Of a DNA stretch of 64,000 nucleotides, positions 32,560 through 46,268 are shown piece after piece (position 1 is the first letter of the stretch; each line of letters begins with the position of its first letter). Both the position numbers and the translations under genes were made by a program. This stretch comes from Archivesica marissinica (Eukaryota > Mollusca > Bivalvia > Venerida > Vesicomyidae): assembly GCA_014843695.1 (NCBI GenBank), contig CM026391.1, forward strand, positions 36,397,064-36,461,063, in the 5' to 3' direction. The notes under the pieces were generated by a model. That model saw only the letters and a list, made by a program, of their open reading frames with translations, searched no databases and was not told where the DNA came from.

Positions 32560-35500
32560 ATGTTCTCCCTACAGCATTCTATATGGTAATCACTAACTAT
32601 CACGACATGTATGTTCTCCTTCCAACATTCTATATGTTGCCCAGTAACCACCATGACTTGTATGGTCTCCTTCCAACATTCTATATGTTGCCCAGTAACC
32701 ACCATGACTTGTATGGTCTCCTTCCAGCATTCTATATGGTGCTCACTAACTATTACGACATGTACGTTCTCCTTCCAACATTCTATATGTTGCCCATTAA
32801 CCACCATGACATGTATGTTCTCCTTCCAGCATTCTATATGGTAATCACTAACCATCACGACTTGTATGTTCTCCTTCCAGCATTCTATATGGTAATCACT
32901 AACCATCTCGACACGTATGTTCTCCCTATAGCATTCTATATGGTAATCACTAACTATCACGACATGTATGTTCTCCTTCCAGCATTCTATATGGTAATCA
33001 CTAACTATAACGACATGTATGTTCTCCTTCCAGCATTCTATATGGTGCTCACTAACAATAACGACACGTATGTTCTCCCTACAGCATTCTATATGGTGCT
33101 CACTAACAATCACGACCTGTATGTTCTCCCTACAGCATTCTATATGGTGCTCACTAACTATAACGACATGAATGTTCTCCCTATAACATTCTATATGGTA
33201 ATCACTAACTATAACGACAGGTTTGTTCTCCCTGCAGCATTCTATATGGTAATCACTAACTATAACGACATGTATGTTCTCCTTCCAACATTCAATATTG
33301 TAATCCTTAACTATAACGACACGTATGTTCTCCTTCCAACATTCCATATGGTACTCACTAACTATCAAGGCATGTATGTTCTCCTTCCAACATTCCATAT
33401 GGTGCTCACTAACTATCACGACATGTATGTTCTCCTTCCAACATTCCATATGGTGCTCACTAACTATTGCGACAAGTATGTTGTCCCTACAGCATTCTAT
33501 ACGGTAATCACTAACTATCACCAAATGTATGTTCTCCCTACAACATTCTATATGGTAATCACTGACTATAACGACACGTATGTTCTCCTTCCAACATTCC
33601 ATATGGTGCTCACTAATTATCACGACATGTATGTTCTCCTTCCAGTATTCTATATGGTAATCACTAACTATCACGACATGTATGTTCTCCTTCCAACATT
33701 CCATATGGTGCTCACTAACTATAACGACATGTATGTTCTCCTTCCAACATTCCATATGGTGCTCACGAACTATCACGACATGTATGTTCTCCCTACAACA
33801 TTCTATATGGTGCTCACTAACTACAACGACACATATGTTCTCCCTACAACATTCTATATGGTAATCACTAACAATAACGACACGTAAGTTCTCCCTACAA
33901 CATTCTATATGGTAATCACTAACTATAGCGACATGTATGTTCTCCTTCCATCATTCTATATGGTAATCACTAACTATCACGACATGTATGTTCTCTCTAC
34001 AGCATTCTATATGGTAATCACTAACTATCACGACATTTATGTTCTCCCTACAGCATTCTATATGGTAATCACTAACTATAACGACATGTATGTTCTCCCT
34101 ACAGCATTCTATATGGTAATCACTAACTATAATGACTTGTATGTTCTCCTTTCAGCATTCTATATGGTAATCACTAACAATCACGACACGTATGTTCTCC
34201 CTACAGCATTCTATATGGTAATCACTAACTATCACGACATGTATGTTCTCCTTCCAGCATTCTATATGGTAATCACTAACTATAACGACATGTATGTTAT
34301 CCCTACAACATTCTATATGGTGCTCACTAACTATCACGACATGCATGTTCTCCTTCCAGCATTCTATATGGTAATCACTAACTATCACGACATGTATGTT
34401 CTCCCTACAACATTCTATATGGTAATCACTAACTATCACGACATGTATGTTCTCCTTCTAGCATTCGATATGGTAATCACTAACTATCACCACAGGTATG
34501 TTCTCCTTCCAGCATTCTATATAGTAATCACTAACTATCACGACATGTATGTTCTCCCTACAGCATTCTATATGGTGTCCAGTATCCATCACGACATGTA
34601 TTTTCTCCCTACAGCATTCTATATGGTAATCACTAGCTTTCACGACATGTATGTGCTCCTTCCAACATTCTATATGGTAATCACTAACTATAGCGACATG
34701 TATGTTCTCCTTCCAGCATTCTATATGGTGCTCACTAACTATAACGACATGTATGTTCTCCCTACAGCATTCTATATGGTAATCACTAATTATCACGACA
34801 TGTATGTTCTCCCTACAGCATTCTATATGGTAATCACTAACTATCACGACATGTATGTTCTCCCTACAGCATTCTATATGGTAATAACTAACTATAACGA
34901 CATGTATGTTCTCCTTCCAACATTCTATATGGTAATCATTAACTATAACGACACGTATGTTCTCCTTCCAACATTCCATATGGTACTCACTAACTATCAA
35001 GACATGTATGTTCACCTTCCAACATTCCATATGGTGCTCACTAACTATCACGACATGTATGTTCTCCTTCCAACATTCCATATGGTGCTCACTAACTATT
35101 GCGACATGTATGTTGTCCCTACAGCATTCTATACGGTAATCACTAACTATCACCAAATGTATGTTCTCACTACAACATTCTATATGGTAATCACTGACTA
35201 TAACGACACGTATGTTCTCCTTCCAACATTCCATATGGTGCTCACTAATTATCACGACATGTATGTTCTCCTTCCAGTATTCTATATGGTAATCACTAAC
35301 TATCACGCCATGTATGTTCTCCTTCCAACATTCTATATGGTAATCACTAACTATAATGACTTGTATGTTCTCCTTCCAGCATTCTATATGGTAATCACTA
35401 ACTATCACGACACGTATGTTCTCCATACAGCATTCTATATGGTAAACACTAACTATCACGAAAGGTATGTTCTCCTTCCAGCATTCTATATGGTAATCAC

Positions 35501-38500
35501 TAACAATAGCGACATGTATGTTATCCCTACAACATTCTATATGGTGCTCACTAACTATCACGACATGCATGTTCTCCTTCCAGCATTCTATATGGTAATC
35601 ACTAACTATCACGACATGTATGTTCTCCCTACAACATTCTATATGGTAATCACTAACTATCACGACATGTATGTTCTCCTTCTAGCATTCTATATGGTAA
35701 TCACTAACTATCACCACAGGTATGTTCTCCTTTCAGCATTCTATATGGTAATCACTAACTATCACGACATGTATGTTCTCCCTACAGCATTCTATATGGT
35801 GCTCATTAACAATAGCGACATGTATGTTCTCCCTACAGCATTCTATATGGTAATCACTAACTATCACGACATGTATGTTCTACTTCCAGCATTTTATATG
35901 GTAATCACTAGCTATCACGACACGTATGTTCTCCCTACAGCATTCTATATGGTAATCAATAACCATCACGACATGTATGTTCTCCTTCCAACATTCTATA
36001 TGGTAATCACTAACCATCACGACATGTATGTTCTCCTTCTAGCATTCTATATGGTGCTCACTAACTATCACGACACGTATGTTCTCCTTCCAGCATTCTA
36101 TATGGTGCTCACTAACTATTACGACATGTACGTTCTCCTTCCAACATTCTATATGTTGCCCAGTAACCACCATGACTTGTATGGTCTCCTTCTAGCATTC
36201 TATATGTTGCTCAGTAACCACCATGACTTGTATGGTCTCCTTCCAACATTCTATATGTTGCCCAGTAACCACCATGACTTGTATGGTCTCCTTCCAGCAT
36301 TCTATATGTTGCCCAGTAACCACCATGACTTGTATGGTCTCCTTCCAACATTCTATATGTTGCCCAGTAACCACAATGACTTGTATGGTCTCCTTCCAAC
36401 ATTCTATATGTTGCCCAGTAACCACCATGACTTGTATGGTCTCCTTCCAGCATTCTATATGTTGCCCAGTAACCACCATGACTTGTATGGTCTCCTTCCA
36501 ACATTCTATATGTTGCCCAGTAACCACAATGACTTGTATGGTCTCCTTCCAACATTCTATATGTTGCCAAGTAACCACCATGACTTGTATGGTCTCCTTC
36601 CAGCATTCTATATGGTGCTCACTAACTATTACGAAATGTACGTTCTCCTTCCAACATTCTATATGTTGCCCAGTAACCACCATGACATGTATGTTCTCCT
36701 TCCAGCATTCTATATGGTAATCACTAACCATCACGACTTGTTTGTTCTCCTTCCAGCATTCTATATGGTAATCACTAACTATCACGACACGTATGTTCTC
36801 CCTATAGCATTCTATATGGTAATCACTAACTATCACGACATGTATGTTCTCCTTCCAGCATTCTATATCGTAATCACTAACTATAACGACATGTATGTTC
36901 TCCTTCCAGCATTCTATATGGTGCTCACTAACAATAACGACACGTATGGTCTCCCTACAGCATTCTATATGGTGCTCACTAACAATCACGACCTGTATGT
37001 TCTCCCTACAGCATTCTATATGGTGCTCACTAACTATCACGACATGTATGTTCTCCCTATAACATTCTATATGGTAATCACTAACTATAACGACAGGTTT
37101 GTTCTCCCTACAGCATTCTATATGGTAATCACTAACTATCACGACATGTATGTTCTCCTTCCAACATTCTATATGGTAATCATTAACTATAACGACATGT
37201 ATGTTCTCCTTCCAACATTCCATATGGTACTCACTAACTATCACGACATGTATGTTCTCCTTCCAACATTCCATATGGTACTCACTAACTATCACGACAT
37301 GTATGTTCTCCTTCCAACATTCCATATGGTGCTCACTAACTATCACGACATGTATGTTCTCCTTCCAACATTCCTTATGGTGCTCACTAACTATAGCGAC
37401 ATGTATGTTGTCCCTACAGCATTCTATACGGTAATCACTAACTATCACCAAATGTATGTTCTCCCTACAACATTCTATATGGTAATCACTGACTATAACG
37501 ACACGTATGTTCTCCTTCCAACATTCCATATGGTGCTCACTAATTATCACGAATTGTATGTTCTCCTTCCAGCATTCTATGTGGTAATCACTAACTATCA
37601 CGACATGTATGTTCTCCCTACAGCATTCTATATGGTAATAACTGACTATCACGACATGTATGTTCTCCCTACAGCATTCTGTATGGTAATCACTAACTAT
37701 CACGACATGTATGTTCTCCTTCCAACATTCTATATGTTGCCCAGTAACCACCATGACTTGTATGGTCTCCTTCCAACATTCTATATGTTGCCCAGTAACC
37801 ACCATGACTTGTATGGTCTCCTTCCAGCATTCTATATGGTGCTCACTAACTATTACGACATGTATGTTCTCCTTCCAACATTCTATATGTTGCCCAGTAA
37901 CCACCATGACATGTATGTTCTCCTTCCAGCATTCTATATGGTAATCACTAACCATCACGACTTGTATGTTCTCCTTCCAGCATTCTATATGGTAATCACT
38001 AACTATCTCGACACGTATGTTCTCCCTATAGCATTCTATATGGTAATCACTAACTATCACGACATGTATGTTCTCCTTCCAGCATTCTATATGGTAATCA
38101 CTAACTATAACGACATGTATGTTCTCCTTCCAGCATTATATATGGTGCTCACTAACAATAACGACACGTATGTTCTCCCTACAGCATTCTATATGGTGCT
38201 CACTAACAATCACGACCTGTATGTTCTCCCTACAGCATTCTATATGGTGCTCACTAACTATAACGACATGAATGTTCTCCCTATAACATTCTATATGGTG
38301 CTCACTAACTATAACGACATGAATGTTCTCCCTATAACATTCTATATGGTAATCACTAACTATAACGACATGTATGTTCTCCTTCCAACATTCTATATGG
38401 TAATCATTAACTATAACGACACGTATGTTCTCCTTCCAACATTCCATATGGTACTCACTAACTATCAAGACATGTATGTTCTCCTTCCAACATTCCATAT

Positions 38501-38800
38501 GGTGCTCACTAACTATCACGACATGTATGTTCTCCTTCCAACATTCCATATGGTGCTCACTAACTATTGCGACATGTATGTTGTCCCTACAGCATTCTAT
38601 ACGGGAATCACTAACTATCACCAAATGTATGTTCTCCCTACAACATTCTATATGGTAATCACTGACTATAACGACAGGTATGTTCTCCTTCCAACATTCC
38701 ATATGGTGCTCACTAATTATCACGACATGTATGTTCTCCTTCCAGTATTCTATATGGTAATCACTAACTATCACGACATGTATGTTCTCCTTCCAGCATT
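32560..38800 (+). repeat. Block pair offset by exactly 5,100 bp (100 monomers)
   Basis: Sequence at about 32,560-33,700 recurs at about 37,660-38,800. Rare variants such as TAACTATTGCGACA (33,461 and 38,561) and TATACGG/TATACGGG are shared at an offset of 5,100. A third relative of part of it lies 1,632 bp after the first (35,093) and a fourth at 37,388. All offsets are multiples of 51. Confidence 0.8.
36131..36600 (+). repeat. Sub-array of the GACTTGTATGG monomer subfamily (first block)
   Basis: About nine consecutive monomers carry TATGTTGCCCAGTAACCACC and ATGACTTGTATGGTCTCC, a variant rare elsewhere. Successive units alternate CCAGCATTC and CCAACATTC. The block is a local expansion of one variant monomer. 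Confidence 0.85.
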
Positions 38801-40204
38801 CTATATGGTAATCACTAAATATCACGACATGTATGTTATCCCTACATCATTCTATATGGTAATCACTAACTATAACGACAGGTATGTTCTCCCTACAGCA
38901 TTTTATATGGTAATCACTAATTATAACGACACGTATGTTCTCCTTCCAACATTCTATTTGGTGCTCACTAACAATAACGACACGTATGTTCTCCCTACAG
39001 CATTCTCTATGGTGCTCACTAACTATAACGACACGTATGTTCTCCCTACAGCATTCTATATGGTAATCACTAACTATCACCAAATGTATGTTCTCCCCAC
39101 AACATTCTATATGGTGCTCACTAACTATCACGACATGTATGTTCTCCTTCCAACATTTCATATGGTGCTCACTAACTATCACGATATGTATGTTCTCCCA
39201 CATCATTCCATATGGTGCTCAATAACTATCACGACATTTATGTTCTCCCAACTGCATTACACATGGTGCACACTAACTATCACGACATGTATGTTCTCCT
39301 TCCAGCATTCTATATGGTGCTCACTAATTATCACGACATGTACGTTCTACCTACAGTATTCCATATGGTGCTCACTAACTATCACCAAATGAATGTTCTC
39401 CCCACAACATTCTATATGGTAATCACTAACTATAATGACACGTATGTTCTCCCTACAACATTATATATGGTGCTTACTAACTATAACGACATGTATGTTC
39501 TCCCTACAACATTCTATGTGGTAATCACTAACTATCACGACATGTATGTTCTCCATACAGCATTCTATATGGTGCTCACTAACTTTAACGACATGTATGT
39601 TCTCCCTACAGCATTCTATATGGTAATCACTAACTATAACGACATGTATGTTCTCCCTACAACATTCTATGTGGTAATTACTAACTATCACGACATGTAT
39701 GTTCTCCCTACAGCATTCTATATGGTGCTCACTAAATATAGCGACATGTATGTTCTCCCTACAGCATTCTATATGGTGCTCACTAACTATAACGACATGT
39801 ATGTTCTCCCTACAGCATTCTATATGGTGCCCAGTAATGATCACGATATGTATGTTCTCCCTACAGCATTCTATATGGTGCCCAGTAACGATCACGACAT
39901 GTATGTTCTCCCTACAACATTCTATGTGGTAATCACTAACTATCACGACATGTATGTTCTCCTTCCAGCATTTCATATGGTAATCACTAGCTATCACGAG
40001 ACGTATGTTCTCCCTACAGCATTCTATATGGTAATCAATAACCATCACGACATGTATGTTCTCCTTCCAACATTCTATATGGTAATCACTAACCATCACG
40101 ACATGTATGTTCTCCTTCCAGCATTCTATATGGTGCTCACTAACTATCACGACACGTATGTTCTCCTTCCAACATTCTATATGGTGCTCACTAACTATTA
40201 CGAC

Positions 40205-40600
40205 ATGTACGTTCTCCTTCCAACATTCTATATGTTGCCCAGTAACCACCGTGACTTGTATGGTCTCCTTCCAGCATTCTATATGTTGCCCAGTAACCAC
40301 CATGACTTGTATGGTCTCCTTCCAGCATTCTATATGTTGCCCAGTAACCACCATGACTTGTATGGTCTCCTTCCAACATTCTATATGTTGCCCAGTAACC
40401 ACCATGACTTGTATGGTTTCCTTCCAGCATTCTATATGTTGCCCAGTAACCACCATGACTTGTATGGTCTCCTTCCAACATTCTATATGTTGCCCAGTAA
40501 CCACCATGACTTGTATGGTCTCCTTCCAACAATCTATATGTTGCCCAGTAACCACCATGACTTGTATGGTCTCCTTCCTGCATTCTATATGGTAATCACT
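40205..40600 (+). repeat. Sub-array of the GACTTGTATGG monomer subfamily (second block)
   Basis: About seven consecutive monomers of the same subfamily as 36,131-36,600, again flanked by the monomer containing ACTATTACGACATGTACG. The shared flank shows the two blocks descend from one duplicated segment and then changed copy number independently. Confidence 0.85.
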
Positions 40601-41445
40601 AACCATCACGACTTGTATGTTCTCCTTCCAGCATTCTATATGGTAATCACTAACTATCACGACAGGTTTGTTCTCCCTACAGCATTCTATATGGTAATCA
40701 CTAACTATAACGACATGTATGTTCTCCCTACAACATTCTATATGGTAATCACTAACTATCACGACATGTATGTTCTCCTTCCAACATTCTATATGGTAAT
40801 CATTAACTATAACGACACGTATGTTCTCCTTCCAACATTCCATATGGTACTCACTAACTATCACGACATGTATGTTCTCCTTCCAACATTCCATATGGTG
40901 CTCACTAACTATCACGACATGTATGTTCTCCTTCCAACATTCCATATGGTGCTCACTAACAATAGAGACATGTATGTTGTCCCTACAGCATTCTATATGG
41001 TAATCACTGACTATAACGACACGTATGTTCTCCTTCCAACATTCCATATGGTGCTCACTAATTATCACGATATGTATGTTCTCCTTCCAGCATTATATAT
41101 GGTAATCACTAACTATCGCGACATGTATGTTCTCCCTACAGCATTCTATATGGTAATCACTAACTATAACGACACGTATGTTCTCCCTACAGCATTTTAT
41201 ATGGTAATCACTAACAATAACGACACGTATGTTCTCCTTCCAACATTCTATTTGGTGCTCAATAACTATAACGACACGTTTGTTCTCCCTACAGCATTCT
41301 ATATGGTAATCACTAACTATATCGACACGTATGTTCTCCCTACAGCATTCTATATGGTGCTCACTAACTATCACGACATGTATGTTCTCCTTCCAACATT
41401 TCATATGGTGCTCACTAACTATCTCGACATGTATGTTCTCCCACA

Positions 41446-42062
41446 TCATTCAATATGGTGCTCAATAACTATCACGACATTTATGTTCTCCCTACAGTAT
41501 TCCATATGGTGCTCACTAACTATCACGACATGTATGTTCTCCCTGCAGCATTCTATATTGTGCTCACTAACTATAGCGACACGTATGTTCTCCCTACAGC
41601 ATTCTATATGGTAATCACTAACTATCACCAAATGTATGTTCTACACACAACATTATATATGGTGCTCACTAACTATCACGACATGTATGTTCTCCTTCCA
41701 ACATTTCATATGGTGCTCACTAACTATCTCGACATGTATGTTCTCCCACATCATTCAATATGGTGCTCAATAACTATCACGACATTTATGTTCTCCCTAC
41801 AGTATTCCATATGGTGCTCACTAACTATCACGACATGTATGTTCTCCCTGCAGCATTCTATATTGTGCTCACTAACTATAGCGACACGTATGTTCTCCCT
41901 ACAGCATTCTATATGGTAATCACTAACTATCACCAAATGTATGTTCTACACACAACATTATATATGGTGCTCACTAACTATCACGACATGTATGTTCTCC
42001 TTCCAACATTTCATATGGTGCTCACTAACTATCACGACATGTATGTTCTCCCACATCATTCA
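41446..42062 (+). repeat. 305-bp tandem duplication containing one 50-bp monomer
   Basis: Two copies of a six-monomer block repeat with a period of 305 and not 306 bp, because one monomer (CTCCCACATCATTCAATATG) lacks a base. That single-base loss shifts the reading frame in both copies. Confidence 0.85.
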
Positions 42063-45000
42063 ATATGGTGCTCAATAACTATCTCGACATTTATGTTCTC
42101 CCTACTGCATTCCACATGGTGCACACTAACTATCACGACATGTATGTTCTCCTTCCAGCATTCTATATGGTGCTCACTAACTATCACGACATGTATGTTC
42201 TCCCTACAGTATTCCATATGGTGCTCACTAACTATCACGACATGTATGTTCTCCCTGCAGCATTCTATATGGTGCTCACTAATTATAACGACACGTATGT
42301 TCTCCCTACAGCATTATATATGGTAATCACTAACTATCACCAAATGTATGTTCTCCCCACAACATTCTATATGGTAATCACTAACTATAATGACACGTAT
42401 GTTCTCCCTACAACATTATATATGGTGCTTACTAACAATAGCGACATGAATGTTCTCCCTACAACATTCTATGTGGTAATCACTAACTATCACGACATGT
42501 ATGTTCTCCATACAGCATTCTATATGGTGCTCACTAACTTTACCGACATGTATGTTCACCCTACAGCATTCTATATGGTGCTCACTAAATATAGCGACAT
42601 GTATGTTCTCCCTACAGCATTCTATATGGTGCTCACTAACTATAACGACGTGTATGTTCTCCCTACAGCATTCTATATGGTGCCCAGTAAAAATCACGAC
42701 ATGTATGTTCTCCCTACAGCATTCTATATGGTGCCCAGTAACGATCACGACATGTATGTTCTCCCTACAACATTATATGTGGTAATCACTAACTATCACG
42801 ACATGTATGTTCTCCCTACAACTTTCTATATGGTAATCACTAACAGTAGCGACACGTATGTTCTCCCTACAGCATTCTATATGGTAATCACTAACTATAA
42901 CGACACGAATGTTCTCCTTCCAACATTGTATTTGGTGCTCACTAACTATAACGACACGAATGTTCTCCCTACAACATTATATATGGTAATCACTATCTAT
43001 AATGACAGGTATCTTCTCCCTACAGCATTCTATATGGTAATCACTAACTATAACGACATGTACGTTCTCCTTCCAACATTCTATATGGTGCTCACTAACT
43101 ATCACGACATGTATGTTCTCCTTCCAACATTCCATATGGTGCTCACTAACTATCACGACATGTATGTTCTCCCACAATATTCAATACGGTGCTCACTAAC
43201 TATCACGAAATGTATGTTCTCCCTACAGCATTCCACATGGTGCTCACTAACTATCACGACATGTATGTTCTCCTTCCAACATTCCATATCGTGCTCACTA
43301 ACTATCACGACATGTATGTTCTCCTTCCAACATTCCATATGGTGCTCACTAACTATCATGACATGTATGTTCTCCTTCCAACATTCCATATGGTGCTCAC
43401 TAACTATAGCGACATGTATGTTCTCCCTACAGCATTCTATATGGTAATCACTAACTATCACCAAATGTATGTTCTCCCTACAGCATTCTATATGGTAATT
43501 ACTAACTATCACCAAATGTATGTTCTCCCTACAACATTCTATATGGTAATCACTAAATATAGTGACACGTATGTTCTCCTTCCAACATTCCATATGGTGC
43601 TCACTAACTATCACGACATGTATGTTCTCCTTCCAGCATTCTATATGGTAATCACTAACTATCACGACACGTATTTTCTCCCTAAAGCATTCTATATGGT
43701 GCTCACTAACTATCACGACATGTATGTTCTCCTTCCAGCATTCTATATGGTAATCACTAACTATCACGACATGTATGTTCTCCTTCCAACGTTCCATATG
43801 GTGCTCACTAACTATAACGACACGTATATTCTCCCTACAGCATTCTATATGGAAATCACTAACTATAATGACACGTATGTTCTCCCTACAGCATTCTATA
43901 TGGTAATCACTAACTATAACGACACGTATGTTCTCCTTCCAACATTCCATATGGTGCTCACTAACTATAACGACACGTATGTTCTCCCTACAACATTATA
44001 TATGGTAATCACTAACTATCACCAAATGTATGTTCTCCCCACAACATTCTATAAGGTAATCACTAACTATAACGACACGTATGTTCTCCTTCCAACATTT
44101 CATACGCTGCTCACTAACTATCACGACATGTATGTTCTCCTTCTAACATTCTATATGGTGCTCACGAATTATCACAACATGTATGTTCTCCCTACAACAG
44201 TATATATGGTGCTCACTAACTATAACGACATGTATGTTCTCCCTACAACATTCTATGTGGTAATCACTAACTATCACGACATGTATGTTCTCCCTACAGC
44301 ATTCTATATGGTGCTCACTAACTATAGCGACATGTATGTTCTCCCTACAGCATTCTATATGGTGCTCACTAACTATAACGACATGTATGTTCTCCCTACA
44401 GCATTCTATATGGGGCCCAGTAACCATCACGACATGTATTTTCTCCCTACAACATTCTATGTGGTAATCACTAACTATCACGACATGTATGTTCTCCCTA
44501 CAGCATTCTATATTGTAATCACTAACTATCACGACACGTATGTTCTCCCTACAGCATTCTATATGGTAATCACTAACTATAACGACACATATTTTCTCCC
44601 TACAGCATTCTATATGGTAATCACTAACTATAACGACATGTATGTTCTCCTTCCAACATTGTATTTGGTGCTCACTATTTATAACGACACGTATATTCTC
44701 CCTACAACATTATATATGGTAATCACTATCTATAGTGACAGGTATCTTCTCCCTACAGCATTCTATATGGTAATCACTAACTATAACGACATGTACGTTC
44801 TCCTTCCAACATTCTATATGGTGCTCACTAACTATCACGACATGTATGTTCTCCTTCCAACATTCCATATGGTGCTCACTAACTATCACGACATGTATGT
44901 TCTCCCACAACATTCAATACGGTGCTCACTAACTATCACGACATGTATGTTCTCCCTTCAGCATTCCACATGGTGCTCACTAACTATCACGACATGTATG

Positions 45001-45452
45001 TTCTCCTTCCAACATTCCATATGGTGCTCACTAACGATCACGACATGTATGTTCTCCTTCCAACATTCCATATGGTGCTCACTAACTATAGCGACATGTA
45101 TGTTCTCCCTACAGCATTCTATATGGTAATCACTAACTATCACCAAATGTATGTTCTCCCTACAACATTCTATATGGTAATCACTAACTATAGCGACACG
45201 TATGTTCTCCTTCCAACATTCCATATGGTGCTCACTAACTATCACGACAGGTATGTTCTCCTTCCAGCATTATATATGGTAATCACTAACTATCACGACA
45301 CGTATGTTCTCTCTACAGTATTCTATATGGTAATCACTAACTATAACGACACGTATGTTCTCCTTCCAACATTCCATATGGTGCTCACTAACTATCACGA
45401 CATGTATGTTCTCCTTCCAACATTCCATATGGTGCTCACTAACTATAACGAC

Positions 45453-46268
45453 ACGTATGTTCTCCCTACAACATTCTATATGGCAATCACTAACTATAAC
45501 GACATGTATGTTCTCCTTCCAACATTCCATATGGTATTCACTAACTATAACGACACGTATGTTCTCCCTACAACATTCTATATGGTAATCACTAACTATC
45601 ACCAAATGTATGTTCTCCCCACAACATTCTATATGGTGCTCACTAACTATCATGACATGTATGTTCTCCTTCTAGCATTCTATATGGTAATCACTAACTA
45701 TCACGACACCTATGTTCTCCCTCTAGCATTCTATATGGTAATCACTAACTATAACGACATGTATGTTCTCCTTCCAGCATTCTATATGGTGCCCAGTAAC
45801 CATCACGATACGAATTTTCTCCCTACATCATTCTATATGGTAATCACTAACTATAACGACACGTATGTTCTCCCTACAACATTCTATATGGCAATCACTA
45901 ACTATAACGACATGTATGTTCTCCTTCCAACATTCCATATGGTATTCACTAACTATAACGACACGTATGTTCTCCCTACAACATTCTATATGGTAATCAC
46001 TAACTATCACCAAATGTATGTTCTCCCCACAACATTCTATATGGTGCTCACTAACTATCATGACATGTATGTTCTCCTTCTAGCATTCTATATGGTAATC
46101 ACTAACTATCACGACACCTATGTTCTCCCTCTAGCATTCTATATGGTAATCACTAACTATAACGACATGTATGTTCTCCTTCCAGCATTCTATATGGTGC
46201 CCAGTAACCATCACGATACGAATTTTCTCCCTACATCATTCTATATGGTAATCACTAACTATAACGAC
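45453..46268 (+). repeat. 408-bp tandem duplication (eight monomers)
   Basis: TATGGCAATCACTAACTATA at about 45,478 and 45,886 and all following diagnostic variants (CCCTCTAGCATTC, GATACGAATTTTC) repeat at 408 bp. By eye the copies are essentially identical. Confidence 0.85.

Noticed and set aside
33909..39392. 1,827-codon plus open frame as a giant repeat-protein gene
   Set aside because: It is entirely 51-bp satellite, the minus strand is open too, and common variants are mostly nonsynonymous. Neighbouring stretches of the same array carry frame-breaking monomers that have been copied along with the rest. No start context, signal peptide or flanking unique coding sequence is visible.
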